Below, piece after piece: positions 26,089 to 34,776 of a DNA stretch of 64,000 nt (its first letter is position 1; every line of letters begins with the position of its first letter). Made by a program: the position numbers and the translations under genes. Source of the stretch: Pseudomonas vlassakiae. GTDB taxonomy: Bacteria; Pseudomonadota; Gammaproteobacteria; Pseudomonadales; Pseudomonadaceae. Location of the stretch: contig NZ_JABWRP020000018.1 of the NCBI RefSeq assembly GCF_014269035.2, positions 1 through 64,000 of the forward strand. The letters are read 5' to 3'. A model generated the notes under the pieces. It saw nothing but the letters and a program-made list of their open reading frames with translations, did not search any database and was not told where the DNA came from.

Positions 26089-28321
26089 TGCAGTCGACCG
26101 TGTATTGGCCGCTCTCATTCTGCAGGCCATGCACATCAGCGACGAAGCCCGGGAAACCGCTGTTGAACGCCCGGGCAAACGCCAGATAGTCGAGGATCGA
26201 GCGGGTTGCTTCGGTGAACCGCTCACCCGGCATGATCAGCGCGATTCCCGGTGGGTACGGCACCAGCATCACTGCTGCCACACGACCCAGCAGGGCCTCT
26301 ATCGGCACTGCCTCTACCTCCCCGCGCACCATCTGGTCATAAGCCCGCGCCGGGCTCACGGCCACCTCCGGCAACCGCGTGAACAACCGCTTGAGCTGCT
26401 TGGCCGTGGCATTGGCGCGGTAGCAGTCATGCAGCTGGTCGCACAGGTCGCGCAGGCCCAGCCCCTGGTAACGAGCGGCATCGACCGCAACGATGCTCGG
26501 CAGGCAGCGACTCAGCGCTGTGTTGCCGTCGTAATGGCGTTTGAACTCCAGCAGCTCGGTGAGCAACGTGCTCCACTTGCCCTTGGTGATTCCCATCGAG
26601 AACAGCACCAGAAAGCTGTACAGGCCGGTCTTCTCCACCACCAGCCCGCGCTCCCAAAGAAACTTGCTGACCACCGCCGCCGGAATACCGTGCTCGCCCA
26701 ATACGCCGTCCGCGCTCAGCCCAGGCATCACCAAGGTCACCTTCAGCGGGTCGAGCAGGACATAGTCGTCCGCCACGTCGCCAAAGCCATGCCACTCGGC
26801 GCCTGGTTGCAGCAGCCAGTCCTGCGCCGACAGGCGCTGGATGCCCTCCGCCGCTGGCGGCTGCCAGATGCTGAACCACCAGTCTTCGGCGGCGATGTGC
26901 TCGCGCAGATTGGCCAGCGCACGGCGGAAACTCAAGGCTTCGTCAAACATCTCCTGCAGCAGCGAGTGGCCAGCCGGGCCCTCCATCATGGCCGAAGCCA
27001 CATCCAGCGAGGCGAGCATGCTGTATTGCGGCGAGGTGGAGATATGCATCATGAACGCTTCGTTGAAGCGGTCGCGATCCAGCTGACGCTGGGCACCATC
27101 TTGCACGTGAATCATCGAGGCCTGGCTGAAGGCGGCCAGCAGCTTGTGAGTGGAATGGGTACTGAACACCAGCGGGCTGCCCTCGCTGCACACGGTACCC
27201 ATGGCGTAGCGGCCCTCGAAGAATGTGTGAAACGCCGCATAGGCGAACCAGGCCTCGTCGAAATGCAGCACCTCGACGCTGGCGCCCAGTGCCATCTTGA
27301 TCAGCCCGGCGTTGTAACACAGACCGTCGTAGGTGGAGTTGGTCACCACCGCCAGCTTGATCCGCGGCTCACGCCCCTTGGCCAGGGGATTGGCCAGCAC
27401 CTTGGCCTTGATCGACTCGGGGCTGAACTCGCTGAGCGGTATCGGGCCAATGATGCCCAGCTCGTTGCGTTCGGGGCATAGGTAGAGGGGGATGGCGCCG
27501 GTCATGATGATGGCGTGGACCACCGACTTGTGGCAGTTGCGGTCCACCAGCACGAGGTCATCGCGGCCGACCATCGCGTGCCAGACAATCTTGTTGGCGG
27601 TGGAAGTGCCATTGATGACGAAGAACGTGTGGTCGGCGCCAAAGTTGCGCGCGGCCCGCGCCTCGGCCTCGGCCAAGGGGCCGGTGTGGTCGAGCAGCGA
27701 GCCTAGCTCCGGCACCGACACGGACAAGTCCGAGCGCAGGGTATTTTCGCCGAAGAACTGGTGGAATGCCTGGCCAACCGGGCTCTTGCGGTAGGCCACC
27801 CCGCCGCCGTGGCCGGGGGTGTGCCAGGAATAGTTGGATTGTGCAGTGTGCTGCACCAGGGCCTTGAAGAACGGCGGCAACAGGCCATCAAGGTAGTTGT
27901 GCGCGGCACGCGCCACCTGACGGGCGAGAAACGGCACGGTGTCCTCGAACAGGTAGAGAATGCCGCGCAGCTGGTTGAGTTCGCCCATGGCCTCGGCCGG
28001 CGCGTTTTCCAGGGTGACCTGCTCGCCCAGGGCGAAGATCGGCAAGTTGGGCGCACGCAACCGGGCCAGGCGTATCAGCTCAGCCATGTTCTGCAGCAAG
28101 TGGGTGTTGTCGCCGACGCCCTCGGCGGCGATCAGCATGCAGGCCAGCCCATGGTGGGTGGTGGCGACCAGCCGCGCTTCGGTGTGATCGGCAGCCTTGA
28201 TGATGGCGAAACCGTCCTGGCTCAGTTCCTCGGCAATGCCGCGGATGCGCTCGCCGGCGACGCTGTCGGCCTTGATCGCACGGTGGACGATGAGGATCGG
28301 GAACTTGAGGTCCTTGTACAT
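26072..28321 (-). CDS. ldcA: Lysine decarboxylase (Orn/Lys/Arg decarboxylase class I)
   Basis: PLP enzyme of 749 residues converting lysine to cadaverine and CO2. It has an N-terminal response-regulator-like wing domain (about 1-130), the PLP major domain with the Schiff-base lysine about residue 393 in STHSTHKLLAAFSQ and the GTSTANKIVWHAM motif, and the C-terminal Orn/Lys/Arg domain. Size and context (next to dnaQ and rnhA) match P. aeruginosa LdcA, a lysine-specific enzyme; the P. putida homologue is often called ldcC. The family also includes arginine and ornithine decarboxylases, so specificity is inferred from context. Confidence 0.88.
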   Translation of the reverse strand: MYKDLKFPILIVHRAIKADSVAGERIRGIAEELSQDGFAIIKAADHTEARLVATTHHGLACMLIAAEGVGDNTHLLQNMAELIRLARLRAPNLPIFALGEQVTLENAPAEAMGELNQLRGILYLFEDTVPFLARQVARAAHNYLDGLLPPFFKALVQHTAQSNYSWHTPGHGGGVAYRKSPVGQAFHQFFGENTLRSDLSVSVPELGSLLDHTGPLAEAEARAARNFGADHTFFVINGTSTANKIVWHAMVGRDDLVLVDRNCHKSVVHAIIMTGAIPLYLCPERNELGIIGPIPLSEFSPESIKAKVLANPLAKGREPRIKLAVVTNSTYDGLCYNAGLIKMALGASVEVLHFDEAWFAYAAFHTFFEGRYAMGTVCSEGSPLVFSTHSTHKLLAAFSQASMIHVQDGAQRQLDRDRFNEAFMMHISTSPQYSMLASLDVASAMMEGPAGHSLLQEMFDEALSFRRALANLREHIAAEDWWFSIWQPPAAEGIQRLSAQDWLLQPGAEWHGFGDVADDYVLLDPLKVTLVMPGLSADGVLGEHGIPAAVVSKFLWERGLVVEKTGLYSFLVLFSMGITKGKWSTLLTELLEFKRHYDGNTALSRCLPSIVAVDAARYQGLGLRDLCDQLHDCYRANATAKQLKRLFTRLPEVAVSPARAYDQMVRGEVEAVPIEALLGRVAAVMLVPYPPGIALIMPGERFTEATRSILDYLAFARAFNSGFPGFVADVHGLQNESGQYTVDCIKECE

Positions 28322-28392
28322 CCGGCAACTACCTCCGCTGGACTTGTTGTCCTATTGAGGGTAGTAGGCCTTGTGCTGCCTGTGCCGGCCTG

Positions 28393-29172
28393 TTAGCTGG
28401 CAGGTGCCTCGGTCAGCGTCTGCCACAGCGAAGGCCCGCCCGCCGATTTGGCCACGGCCGCCAGCCGTTCGGCGTGGGCTTCCAGTTCTGCGGCATTGGC
28501 CATGATCACCCGCCCCGGTGCCCGCCCGACGATGCGGCGGATCTCGCTGCCGCCAGCGCCCTGTCCATCACCGTCACTGTCGGCGCCGTGCCCGGCCAGC
28601 GACAGGCTGGTCTGGCCGCCGGTCATCGCCAGGTAGACGTCGGCCAGCAATTCGGCGTCGAGCAATGCGCCGTGCAATTCACGGCCAGAGTTGTCGATGT
28701 CGTAGCGTTTGCACAACGCATCGAGGCTGTTGCGTTGCCCCGGGTGGCGGGCACGGGCCAACAGCAGGGTGTCGAGGACGGTGCAATGGTTGGCGATGTC
28801 GGCGCGGTCGCTCTGCCCCAGCAGCGCGAACTCGTTGTTGATGAAACCGACGTCGAACGCGGCGTTGTGGATGACCAGGGTGGCGCCCTGGATGAATTCG
28901 AAGAACTCTTCGGCCACATCGGCGAAGCGCGGTTTGCCGACCAGGAACGCATCGGTGATGCCGTGGACGTTGATCGCGCCCTCGTCACTCTCCCGGTCGG
29001 GCTGCAGGTAGACGTGGAAGTGCCGCCCGGTCAGGCGCCGGCCAACGACCTCGACACAGCCGATCTCGATGATGCGGTGGCCTTCGGTGACCGGCATACC
29101 GGTGGTTTCGGTATCGAGAATGACCAGGCGTTTATCTTGCTGCTGCTCCACGCGGGGCGCTCCAACTTGCAT
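28393..29172 (-). CDS. dnaQ: DNA polymerase III epsilon subunit (proofreading exonuclease)
   Basis: DEDDh 3'-5' exonuclease of 259 residues. ExoI (VILDTETTGMP), ExoII (VIHNAAFDVGFINNE) and ExoIII with its histidine (ELHGALLDAELLADVYLAM) are visible in order. The C-terminal part carries the clamp and polymerase-binding region. The ATG at 29172 is used; a TTG three codons upstream is also possible, and neither has a clear ribosome site. It follows rnhA on the same strand by about 30 bases, although in E. coli the two genes are divergent. Confidence 0.93.
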   Translation of the reverse strand: MQVGAPRVEQQQDKRLVILDTETTGMPVTEGHRIIEIGCVEVVGRRLTGRHFHVYLQPDRESDEGAINVHGITDAFLVGKPRFADVAEEFFEFIQGATLVIHNAAFDVGFINNEFALLGQSDRADIANHCTVLDTLLLARARHPGQRNSLDALCKRYDIDNSGRELHGALLDAELLADVYLAMTGGQTSLSLAGHGADSDGDGQGAGGSEIRRIVGRAPGRVIMANAAELEAHAERLAAVAKSAGGPSLWQTLTEAPAS

Positions 29173-29202
29173 CAGTGACAAAGGCGGCGATTGTACCGCA
29201 GC

Positions 29203-29649
29203 TCAACGCGTGGCGCGCACTTCCTCGACGCCACGGTTGGCCAGCTGGTCGGCGCGTTCGTTGCCGGGGTGGCCGATATGCCCGCGCACCCACTTCCAGG
29301 TGACCTTGTGGCGGTTGACCTGCTCGTCGAGCAATTGCCACAGGTCGGCGTTCTTCACCGGTTCCTTGGACGCCGTCTTCCAGCCGCGCTTCTTCCAGTT
29401 GGCCATCCACTCGTTGATGCCCTTCATCACATACTGCGAGTCGGTGGTCAGCACCACATCGCACTCACGCTTGAGCGCCATGAGCCCCTGGATCGCGGCC
29501 ATCAGTTCCATGCGGTTGTTGGTGGTTTCGCGCTCGCCGCCCCACAGTTCCTTTTCGACGCCCTTGAAGACCAGCAGGACGCCCCAGCCACCGGGGCCAG
29601 GGTTGCCCTTGCAGGCGCCATCGGTATACATCTCGACGCTATCGCTCAT
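29203..29649 (-). CDS. rnhA: Ribonuclease HI
   Basis: Ribonuclease of 148 residues that degrades the RNA strand of RNA-DNA hybrids. The active-site carboxylates are in MYTDGACKGNPGPGGWG, NNRMELMAAI, TTDSQYVMKGI and the C-terminal GNERADQLAN; the basic protrusion NWKKRGWKTA is intact. It lies 13 bases after the methyltransferase and upstream of dnaQ, the arrangement known in P. aeruginosa. Confidence 0.95.
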   Translation of the reverse strand: MSDSVEMYTDGACKGNPGPGGWGVLLVFKGVEKELWGGERETTNNRMELMAAIQGLMALKRECDVVLTTDSQYVMKGINEWMANWKKRGWKTASKEPVKNADLWQLLDEQVNRHKVTWKWVRGHIGHPGNERADQLANRGVEEVRATR

Positions 29650-29662
29650 GTACCACTCATGT

Positions 29663-30436
29663 TCAGTGCTTTTCGGTATTTGGCCTGACGGCGGTGCGGT
29701 TGACCTTGGCCAGTGGCAGCGGCAGCAGCTTGCCCATCGGTTCGCGGCGCACCTGGCGCAACGGCCTCAGGCCAACCACCATCTTGCGCGCCACCAGCAG
29801 GTAGACCCCGCCGCCGGCACTCTGCCAGCCACCCGCCATGCGTTCCCAGCCTGCCAGGCGTTGCTGCCAGGCCGGCGAAGTGAGCGGCGGACGATAGCAC
29901 CCGAAGCGGCGTTTCTCCAGCGCAAAGCCCAGCAGGTTGAGCCAGTCGCCGACCCGTGACGGCGAGATGCAGCGGGCCTTGCGCAGGGCACCCTGGCTGA
30001 AGAAATGGCGCAGGCCCCAACCGCTCCAGGGGTTGATGCCGACAATGAGCAGGTGCCCACCGGGGCGCACCGCGCTGGCCGCCTCACGCAGCAGGCCGTG
30101 TGGCGAAAGGCTGAAGTCCAGCCCATGTTGCAGCACCACCACGTCGGCGGCGTGCTCGCCCAATGGCCAGGCCTGCTCCTCGCAGACGATCTCCACCCCC
30201 GGCAACGGCGCGCCAAGGCGCACGTTGCGCTGCACCTGCGGCGCGCTGGGCGGCGCCTCGGCACAAGGGCCATAGTGCACGAGGTAGCCACCGAAGAAGC
30301 GCCCGAGCTCTTCTTCCAGCAGTTTCTCCTCTTCCTTCAGCATCAGTTGGCCGAGTGGGCCGTTGAACCACTCACGGGCCAGGCTGATCAGTTCGACCCA
30401 TTCCGGGTCGGCCTGGGCAAAGGCTTGGTCGGTCAT
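29663..30436 (-). CDS. Class I SAM-dependent methyltransferase-like protein
   Basis: Predicted cytosolic methyltransferase of 257 residues. The SAM-binding core is divergent: the region ADVVVLQHGLDFSLSPHGLLREAASAVRPGGHLLIVGINP corresponds to motifs II-III of the Methyltransf_11 family, while the usual glycine-rich motif I is weak. The ATG at 30436 has a GAGGGAGAG ribosome site. It is divergent from gloB and upstream of rnhA. Conserved in this position across Pseudomonas; the substrate is unknown. Confidence 0.83.
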   Translation of the reverse strand: MTDQAFAQADPEWVELISLAREWFNGPLGQLMLKEEEKLLEEELGRFFGGYLVHYGPCAEAPPSAPQVQRNVRLGAPLPGVEIVCEEQAWPLGEHAADVVVLQHGLDFSLSPHGLLREAASAVRPGGHLLIVGINPWSGWGLRHFFSQGALRKARCISPSRVGDWLNLLGFALEKRRFGCYRPPLTSPAWQQRLAGWERMAGGWQSAGGGVYLLVARKMVVGLRPLRQVRREPMGKLLPLPLAKVNRTAVRPNTEKH

Positions 30437-30521
30437 TGCGCTCTCCCTCGAAGGTTCCCGCACCGCGCCATCGTGGCTAAGATGCCCTCATGTGCCACCC
30501 ATGGCGATACGGATCCGCACC

Positions 30522-31301
30522 ATGATACAGATCGACGCTCTCCCCGCTTTCTCCGACAACTACATCTGGTTGTTACAGGATACTGCCAAACGCCGCTGCG
30601 CGGTGGTCGACCCGGGTGATGCCGGCCCGGTGGAAGCCTGGCTGGCTGCCAACCCCGGCTGGGCGCTGGACACCATCATGGTGACCCACCACCACGACGA
30701 CCATGTCGGGGGTGTCGAACGCCTCAAGCAACAGACCGGTGCCCGCGTCTGCGGCCCGGCCCACGAGCAGATCCCGGGCCGCGACCTGGCGCTGGACGAG
30801 GGCGATCAGGTCAGCGTCCTGGGCGTGGCCTTCCGGGTTCTGGCCGTGCCCGGCCACACCCTGGGGCATATCGCCTACTTCAGTGACCAGCCAGCGACAC
30901 CCCTCCTGTTCTGTGGCGACACCTTGTTCGCCGCCGGTTGCGGGCGCATGTTCGAAGGCACTCCAGAGCAGATGCAGCCTGCCCTCGCCCGCCTGGCAGC
31001 ACTGCCGGAGCAGACCGAAGTCTATTGTGCCCACGAATACACCCTCAGCAACCTGCGCTTCGCCAAGGCGGTGGAACCGGCAAACCCCCACGTTCTGCAG
31101 CGTTTCGAAGACGTTACCCGGTTGCGCGCCGAAAATCGCATCAGCCTGCCTTCAACGATCGGCCTCGAGCGCCTGACCAACCCATTCCTGCGTACCGCTG
31201 AAACATTAGTTAAACAAAAAGCAGACGAATGGAAGGGACATTCAAACGACTCGCAGGTCACTGTTTTTGCTGCCTTGAGGTCTTGGAAGGACCGCTTCTG
31301 A
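30522..31301 (+). CDS. gloB: Hydroxyacylglutathione hydrolase (glyoxalase II)
   Basis: Metallo-beta-lactamase-fold hydrolase of 259 residues that releases D-lactate and glutathione from S-lactoylglutathione. Metal ligands are visible in THHHDDHVGGVE, VPGHTLGHIAYF, FCGDTLFAAGCGRMFEG and CAHEYTLSNLRFA. The C-terminal substrate-binding helical part ends in AALRSWKDRF. The ATG at 30522 gives the standard GloB N-terminus (MIQIDALPAFSDNYIWLL). It detoxifies methylglyoxal. Confidence 0.95.
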   Translation: MIQIDALPAFSDNYIWLLQDTAKRRCAVVDPGDAGPVEAWLAANPGWALDTIMVTHHHDDHVGGVERLKQQTGARVCGPAHEQIPGRDLALDEGDQVSVLGVAFRVLAVPGHTLGHIAYFSDQPATPLLFCGDTLFAAGCGRMFEGTPEQMQPALARLAALPEQTEVYCAHEYTLSNLRFAKAVEPANPHVLQRFEDVTRLRAENRISLPSTIGLERLTNPFLRTAETLVKQKADEWKGHSNDSQVTVFAALRSWKDRF

Positions 31302-31336
31302 TAACCTCAAGATATATCGCAGAGGGTTCGCAACGG

Positions 31337-31365
31337 TTGACCCAGGCGGGAGCGGTTTCTAGAAT
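31337..31365 (+). promoter_or_regulatory. Sigma70-type promoter for mltD
   Basis: TTGACC and TAGAAT with an exact 17-base spacer lie 37 bases before the mltD start. Both hexamers differ from consensus at one position, making this one of the clearest promoters in the window. Confidence 0.65.
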
Positions 31366-31401
31366 CGCCGAAATTTTTCGCTCGGAAACCTGTGTCAGCC
31401 G

Positions 31402-32826
31402 ATGTCTTCCCGTAGCCGCAGAATCGCTCATTCAGTCGCCCTGACGCGCCTGGCCCAAATCAGTGCGCTGGCGCTGGCCGCCACACTGGTGGGTTGCCAG
31501 AGCACCCGTCAGCTCGATGAAACCGACAGCGTTCGCGCGCACAACTACCAGGCCCGGATCAAGCACAAGCCCTCGCCGCTGGCGGTCAAGCCTGCCGAAC
31601 CGCCGCAGGATGTGTGGGAGCGCATGCGTCAAGGTTTCGCCCTGCAGGACAACATCGACGTCAACCCGCGCATCGAGCAGCAACGCCTGTGGTTTGCCAG
31701 CAACCCGACGTTCCTCGAAAGCGCCGGCGAGCGCGGCAGCCTGTACCTGCACTACATCGTCGAACGCCTCGAAGAACGCGACATGCCGCTGGAGCTCGCT
31801 CTGCTGCCGGCGATCGAGAGCGCCTACAACCCCATGGCCTACTCGCGCGCCAGTGCAGCGGGCATGTGGCAGTTCATGCCCGCCACCGGTCGTCATTTCA
31901 ACCTGCGCCAGACCAACTTCTATGACGGCCGTCGCGACATCACCGCGTCGACCAACGCCGCGCTGGACTACCTGACCCGTCTGCACGACATGTTCAACGG
32001 TGACTGGCTGCTGGCACTGGCGGCCTACAACGCCGGCGAAGGCACCGTCAGCCGCGCCATCGAGCGCAACGAGAAGCTTGGCCTGCCCACCGATTACTGG
32101 AACCTGCCATTGCCGCAGGAAACCCGTGACTACGTGCCCAAGCTGCTGGCACTGTCGCAGGTGGTCTCCACACCTGAAGCCTATGGCGTGAACCTTACGC
32201 CGATCGCCAACGAACCCTACTTCGAAGCCGTGGCGATCAACGACCGCCTCGACCTGTCGCGGGTCGCCGCCTTCGCCAACATCGACGAAGACGAACTGAT
32301 CCAGCTCAACCCGGCCTTCAAGAAACGCATGACCGTCGATGGCCCCAAGCAGCTGCTGGTTCCGACCGCCAAGGCGCAACTGCTCAGCGACAGCCTGTCC
32401 AACCTCAAGCCCGAGCAACTGGTCAGCCTGCAACCGAACAAGGCCGTGTTCGCCGCCGCCGTGGCCGAAGCCAACGCACCTGCCGCGCGCAGCTACCGGG
32501 TCAAGCGTGGCGACAGCCTGAGCAGCATCGCCAAGGCCAATCGCGTTGCGGTCAAGGACATCCAGCGCTGGAACAAACTGCCGGGCAACCGTGTGAAAGC
32601 GGGCCAGGTCCTGGCCCTGCGCGGCGGCAGCGCCCCGAGCGCTGCAGGCAACCGCGTGGCAGCCTCGGGGCAGCGCTCCACCCAGTACAAGGTACGCAAG
32701 GGTGATTCGCTGTATCTTGTAGCCAAACGTTTCAATGTCGAGATGCAGCACCTCAAGCGCTGGAACCCGCGTAGCGGGCATGCACTCAAGCCGGGCCAAA
32801 CCCTGACCGTCTACCTCTCGCATTGA
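31402..32826 (+). CDS. mltD: Membrane-bound lytic murein transglycosylase D
   Basis: Lipoprotein of 474 residues that cleaves peptidoglycan to 1,6-anhydromuropeptides. The signal peptide ends in a lipobox (LAATLVGCQS) with C29 as the lipid site. The SLT domain holds catalytic E139 in LLPAIESAYNP, then SAAGMWQFMPATG and ALAAYNAGEGTV. Two LysM repeats at the C-terminus (YRVKRGDSLSSIAKANRV and YKVRKGDSLYLVAKRF) bind murein. It lies directly before the npp peptide importer, which could recover its products. Confidence 0.93.
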   Translation: MSSRSRRIAHSVALTRLAQISALALAATLVGCQSTRQLDETDSVRAHNYQARIKHKPSPLAVKPAEPPQDVWERMRQGFALQDNIDVNPRIEQQRLWFASNPTFLESAGERGSLYLHYIVERLEERDMPLELALLPAIESAYNPMAYSRASAAGMWQFMPATGRHFNLRQTNFYDGRRDITASTNAALDYLTRLHDMFNGDWLLALAAYNAGEGTVSRAIERNEKLGLPTDYWNLPLPQETRDYVPKLLALSQVVSTPEAYGVNLTPIANEPYFEAVAINDRLDLSRVAAFANIDEDELIQLNPAFKKRMTVDGPKQLLVPTAKAQLLSDSLSNLKPEQLVSLQPNKAVFAAAVAEANAPAARSYRVKRGDSLSSIAKANRVAVKDIQRWNKLPGNRVKAGQVLALRGGSAPSAAGNRVAASGQRSTQYKVRKGDSLYLVAKRFNVEMQHLKRWNPRSGHALKPGQTLTVYLSH

Positions 32827-32835
32827 TGAGATGCC

Positions 32836-32854
32836 GGGGCCGCATGGCGGCTCC
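32836..32854 (+). terminator. Hairpin after mltD
   Basis: GGGGCCGC and GCGGCTCC form an eight-base-pair stem with a three-base loop and one G-T pair, nine bases after the mltD stop. No T-run follows, so termination may be partial and allow some read-through into the npp operon. Confidence 0.35.
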
Positions 32855-32946
32855 GACAACCACCTGCAAAAGCTCTCTTTTTCCATACCGGCCAAGCTGT
32901 TACTGTACCCCGACCAAAGCCCAACGCCTCTGGATCGGATGCCGAA

Positions 32947-34776
32947 TTGATACGTCCCCTCCTGCTGTCACTCAGCCTGGCCTTGAGCTTCCCCGCCGTC
33001 GCGATGGTGAGCGAAAGCCACGGATACGCGCAGTTCGGCACGCTCAAGTACCCAGCCACATTCACCCACTTCGACTGGGTCAACCCGCAAGCGCCCAAGG
33101 GCGGCACCTTGCGGGCCATGGCATTCGGCACCTTCGATACGCTCAACCCCTATACCTTCAAGGGCACCAGCCCGGTCACCACGCCGAACTTCCTGCAATA
33201 CGGCGTCAGCGAGCTGAACGAAACGCTGATGGTCGGCACCGGCCAGTACGACCCGTCCGGTGACGAACCCACCTCCAGCTATGGCCTGATCGCCCGCTCG
33301 GTGGAGTACAGCGAAGACCGCAGCTGGGTAGTGTTCAATCTACGCCCGGAGGCGCGCTGGCACGACGGCGTGCCGATCACCGCAGCCGATGTGGCCTTCT
33401 CGTACCGCACCCTGCTCAAGCAAGGCCACCCGATCTACCGCACCAACCTGCAGGAAGTGCAGCGGGTCGATATCCTCGGCCCGCTGCGCATCCGCTTCGT
33501 CTTCAAGCGTGCCGGCAACCCGCTGTTGATCCTGCGCCTGGGTGAGATGCCGGTGTTGCCCAAGCACTACTGGCAACAGCGTGCCTTCGAGGCCACCACC
33601 TTTGAGCCGCCGCTGGGCAGCGGGCCGTATCGCATCACCCAGGTCGAGCCTGGCCGCCGCCTGGTGTTCGAGCGGGTGAAGCACTACTGGGGCAAGGACT
33701 TGGCGGTAAACCGCGGCAAGTACAACTTCAACCGCGTCGAATTCGAGTTCTACCGCGATGCCACCGTGGCCTTCGAAGCGTTCAAGGCCGGTGAGTTCGA
33801 CATCTATATCGAGCACCAGGCCAAGAACTGGGCCAACGGTTACAACTTCCCGGCGGTGCGCCGTGGCGAAGTGATCAAGGCGCAGATCCCGCACCGTATC
33901 CCCACCCAGACCCAAGGCCTGTTCATGAACAGCCGCCGGGCTACCTTCAGCGACCCCAGGGTGCGCCAGGCGCTGGGCCTGATGCTCGACTTCGAGTGGA
34001 CCAACCGTGCGCTGTTCAGCAGCGCCTACCGCCGCGCCAGCAGCTACTACCCCAACAGCGAGTTCGCGGCCAGCGGCGTACCCACCGGCAAGGAATGGCT
34101 GCTGCTGGCGCCGTTCCGCGACCAGTTGCCCGACAAGCTGTTCACCCAGCCCTTTCAGGTCAGCCACACCGATGGGCGCGGCATCGGCCGCCAGACATTG
34201 CGCCAGGCCTTGGGCCTGCTGAACCAGGCCGGCTGGAAGCTCGACGGCCAGCGCCTGGTCAACGCCAAGGGCCAGCCATTGCGCATGGAACTGCTGCTGG
34301 TGAACCCGAGCCTCGAACGCATCCTGCAACCCTATGTCGAAAACCTGGCCAGCATCGGCATCGAGGCGCGCTTGCGCACCGTGGACCGTGCCCAGTACAA
34401 ACAACGCCTGGACCAGTTCGACTTCGACATGATCCTGATGACCCTGAACCAGACCTTGAGCCCGGGCCTGGAGCAGTGGCTGTACTTCCATTCCAGCCAG
34501 GCCTCGACCAAGGGCAGCAAGAACTATGCGGGGGTCAAGGACCCGGTGGTCGACCACCTGCTCGACACCCTGCTGGCAGCGCGCACCCGTGATGACCAGG
34601 TCGCCGCCGCCCGCGCCCTGGACCGCGTGCTCTCATGGCAGTACTACATGATTCCCAACTGGTACCTCGACAATCACCGCCTGGCCTACCGTAACCGGTT
34701 CGCCTTCGTCACCACACCGCCCTATACCCTCGGGCTGAATAGCTGGTGGCTAAAGCCTTCGGAGAAAGCCCAATGA
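32947..34776 (+). CDS. nppA1: Periplasmic peptide-binding protein of Npp/Yej ABC importer, first copy
   Basis: Cluster-C solute-binding protein of 609 residues with an N-terminal signal peptide (LLLSLSLALSFPAVAMV). It starts at TTG 32947; no in-frame ATG lies nearby. SBP_bac_5 features include HFDWVNPQAPKGGTLRAMAF at the mature N-terminus and LRPEARWHDGVPITAADVAFSYRTLL. It is paralogous to the next gene, which it overlaps by four bases. P. aeruginosa has the same mltD-nppA1A2BCD order, where the system imports peptidyl-nucleoside antibiotics; YejA relatives bind microcin C or muropeptides. Confidence 0.9.
   Translation: MIRPLLLSLSLALSFPAVAMVSESHGYAQFGTLKYPATFTHFDWVNPQAPKGGTLRAMAFGTFDTLNPYTFKGTSPVTTPNFLQYGVSELNETLMVGTGQYDPSGDEPTSSYGLIARSVEYSEDRSWVVFNLRPEARWHDGVPITAADVAFSYRTLLKQGHPIYRTNLQEVQRVDILGPLRIRFVFKRAGNPLLILRLGEMPVLPKHYWQQRAFEATTFEPPLGSGPYRITQVEPGRRLVFERVKHYWGKDLAVNRGKYNFNRVEFEFYRDATVAFEAFKAGEFDIYIEHQAKNWANGYNFPAVRRGEVIKAQIPHRIPTQTQGLFMNSRRATFSDPRVRQALGLMLDFEWTNRALFSSAYRRASSYYPNSEFAASGVPTGKEWLLLAPFRDQLPDKLFTQPFQVSHTDGRGIGRQTLRQALGLLNQAGWKLDGQRLVNAKGQPLRMELLLVNPSLERILQPYVENLASIGIEARLRTVDRAQYKQRLDQFDFDMILMTLNQTLSPGLEQWLYFHSSQASTKGSKNYAGVKDPVVDHLLDTLLAARTRDDQVAAARALDRVLSWQYYMIPNWYLDNHRLAYRNRFAFVTTPPYTLGLNSWWLKPSEKAQ

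Noticed and set aside
31432..32895. 487-codon minus-strand frame opposite mltD
   Set aside because: Shadow frame; the plus-strand product has lipobox, catalytic Glu and LysM repeats.
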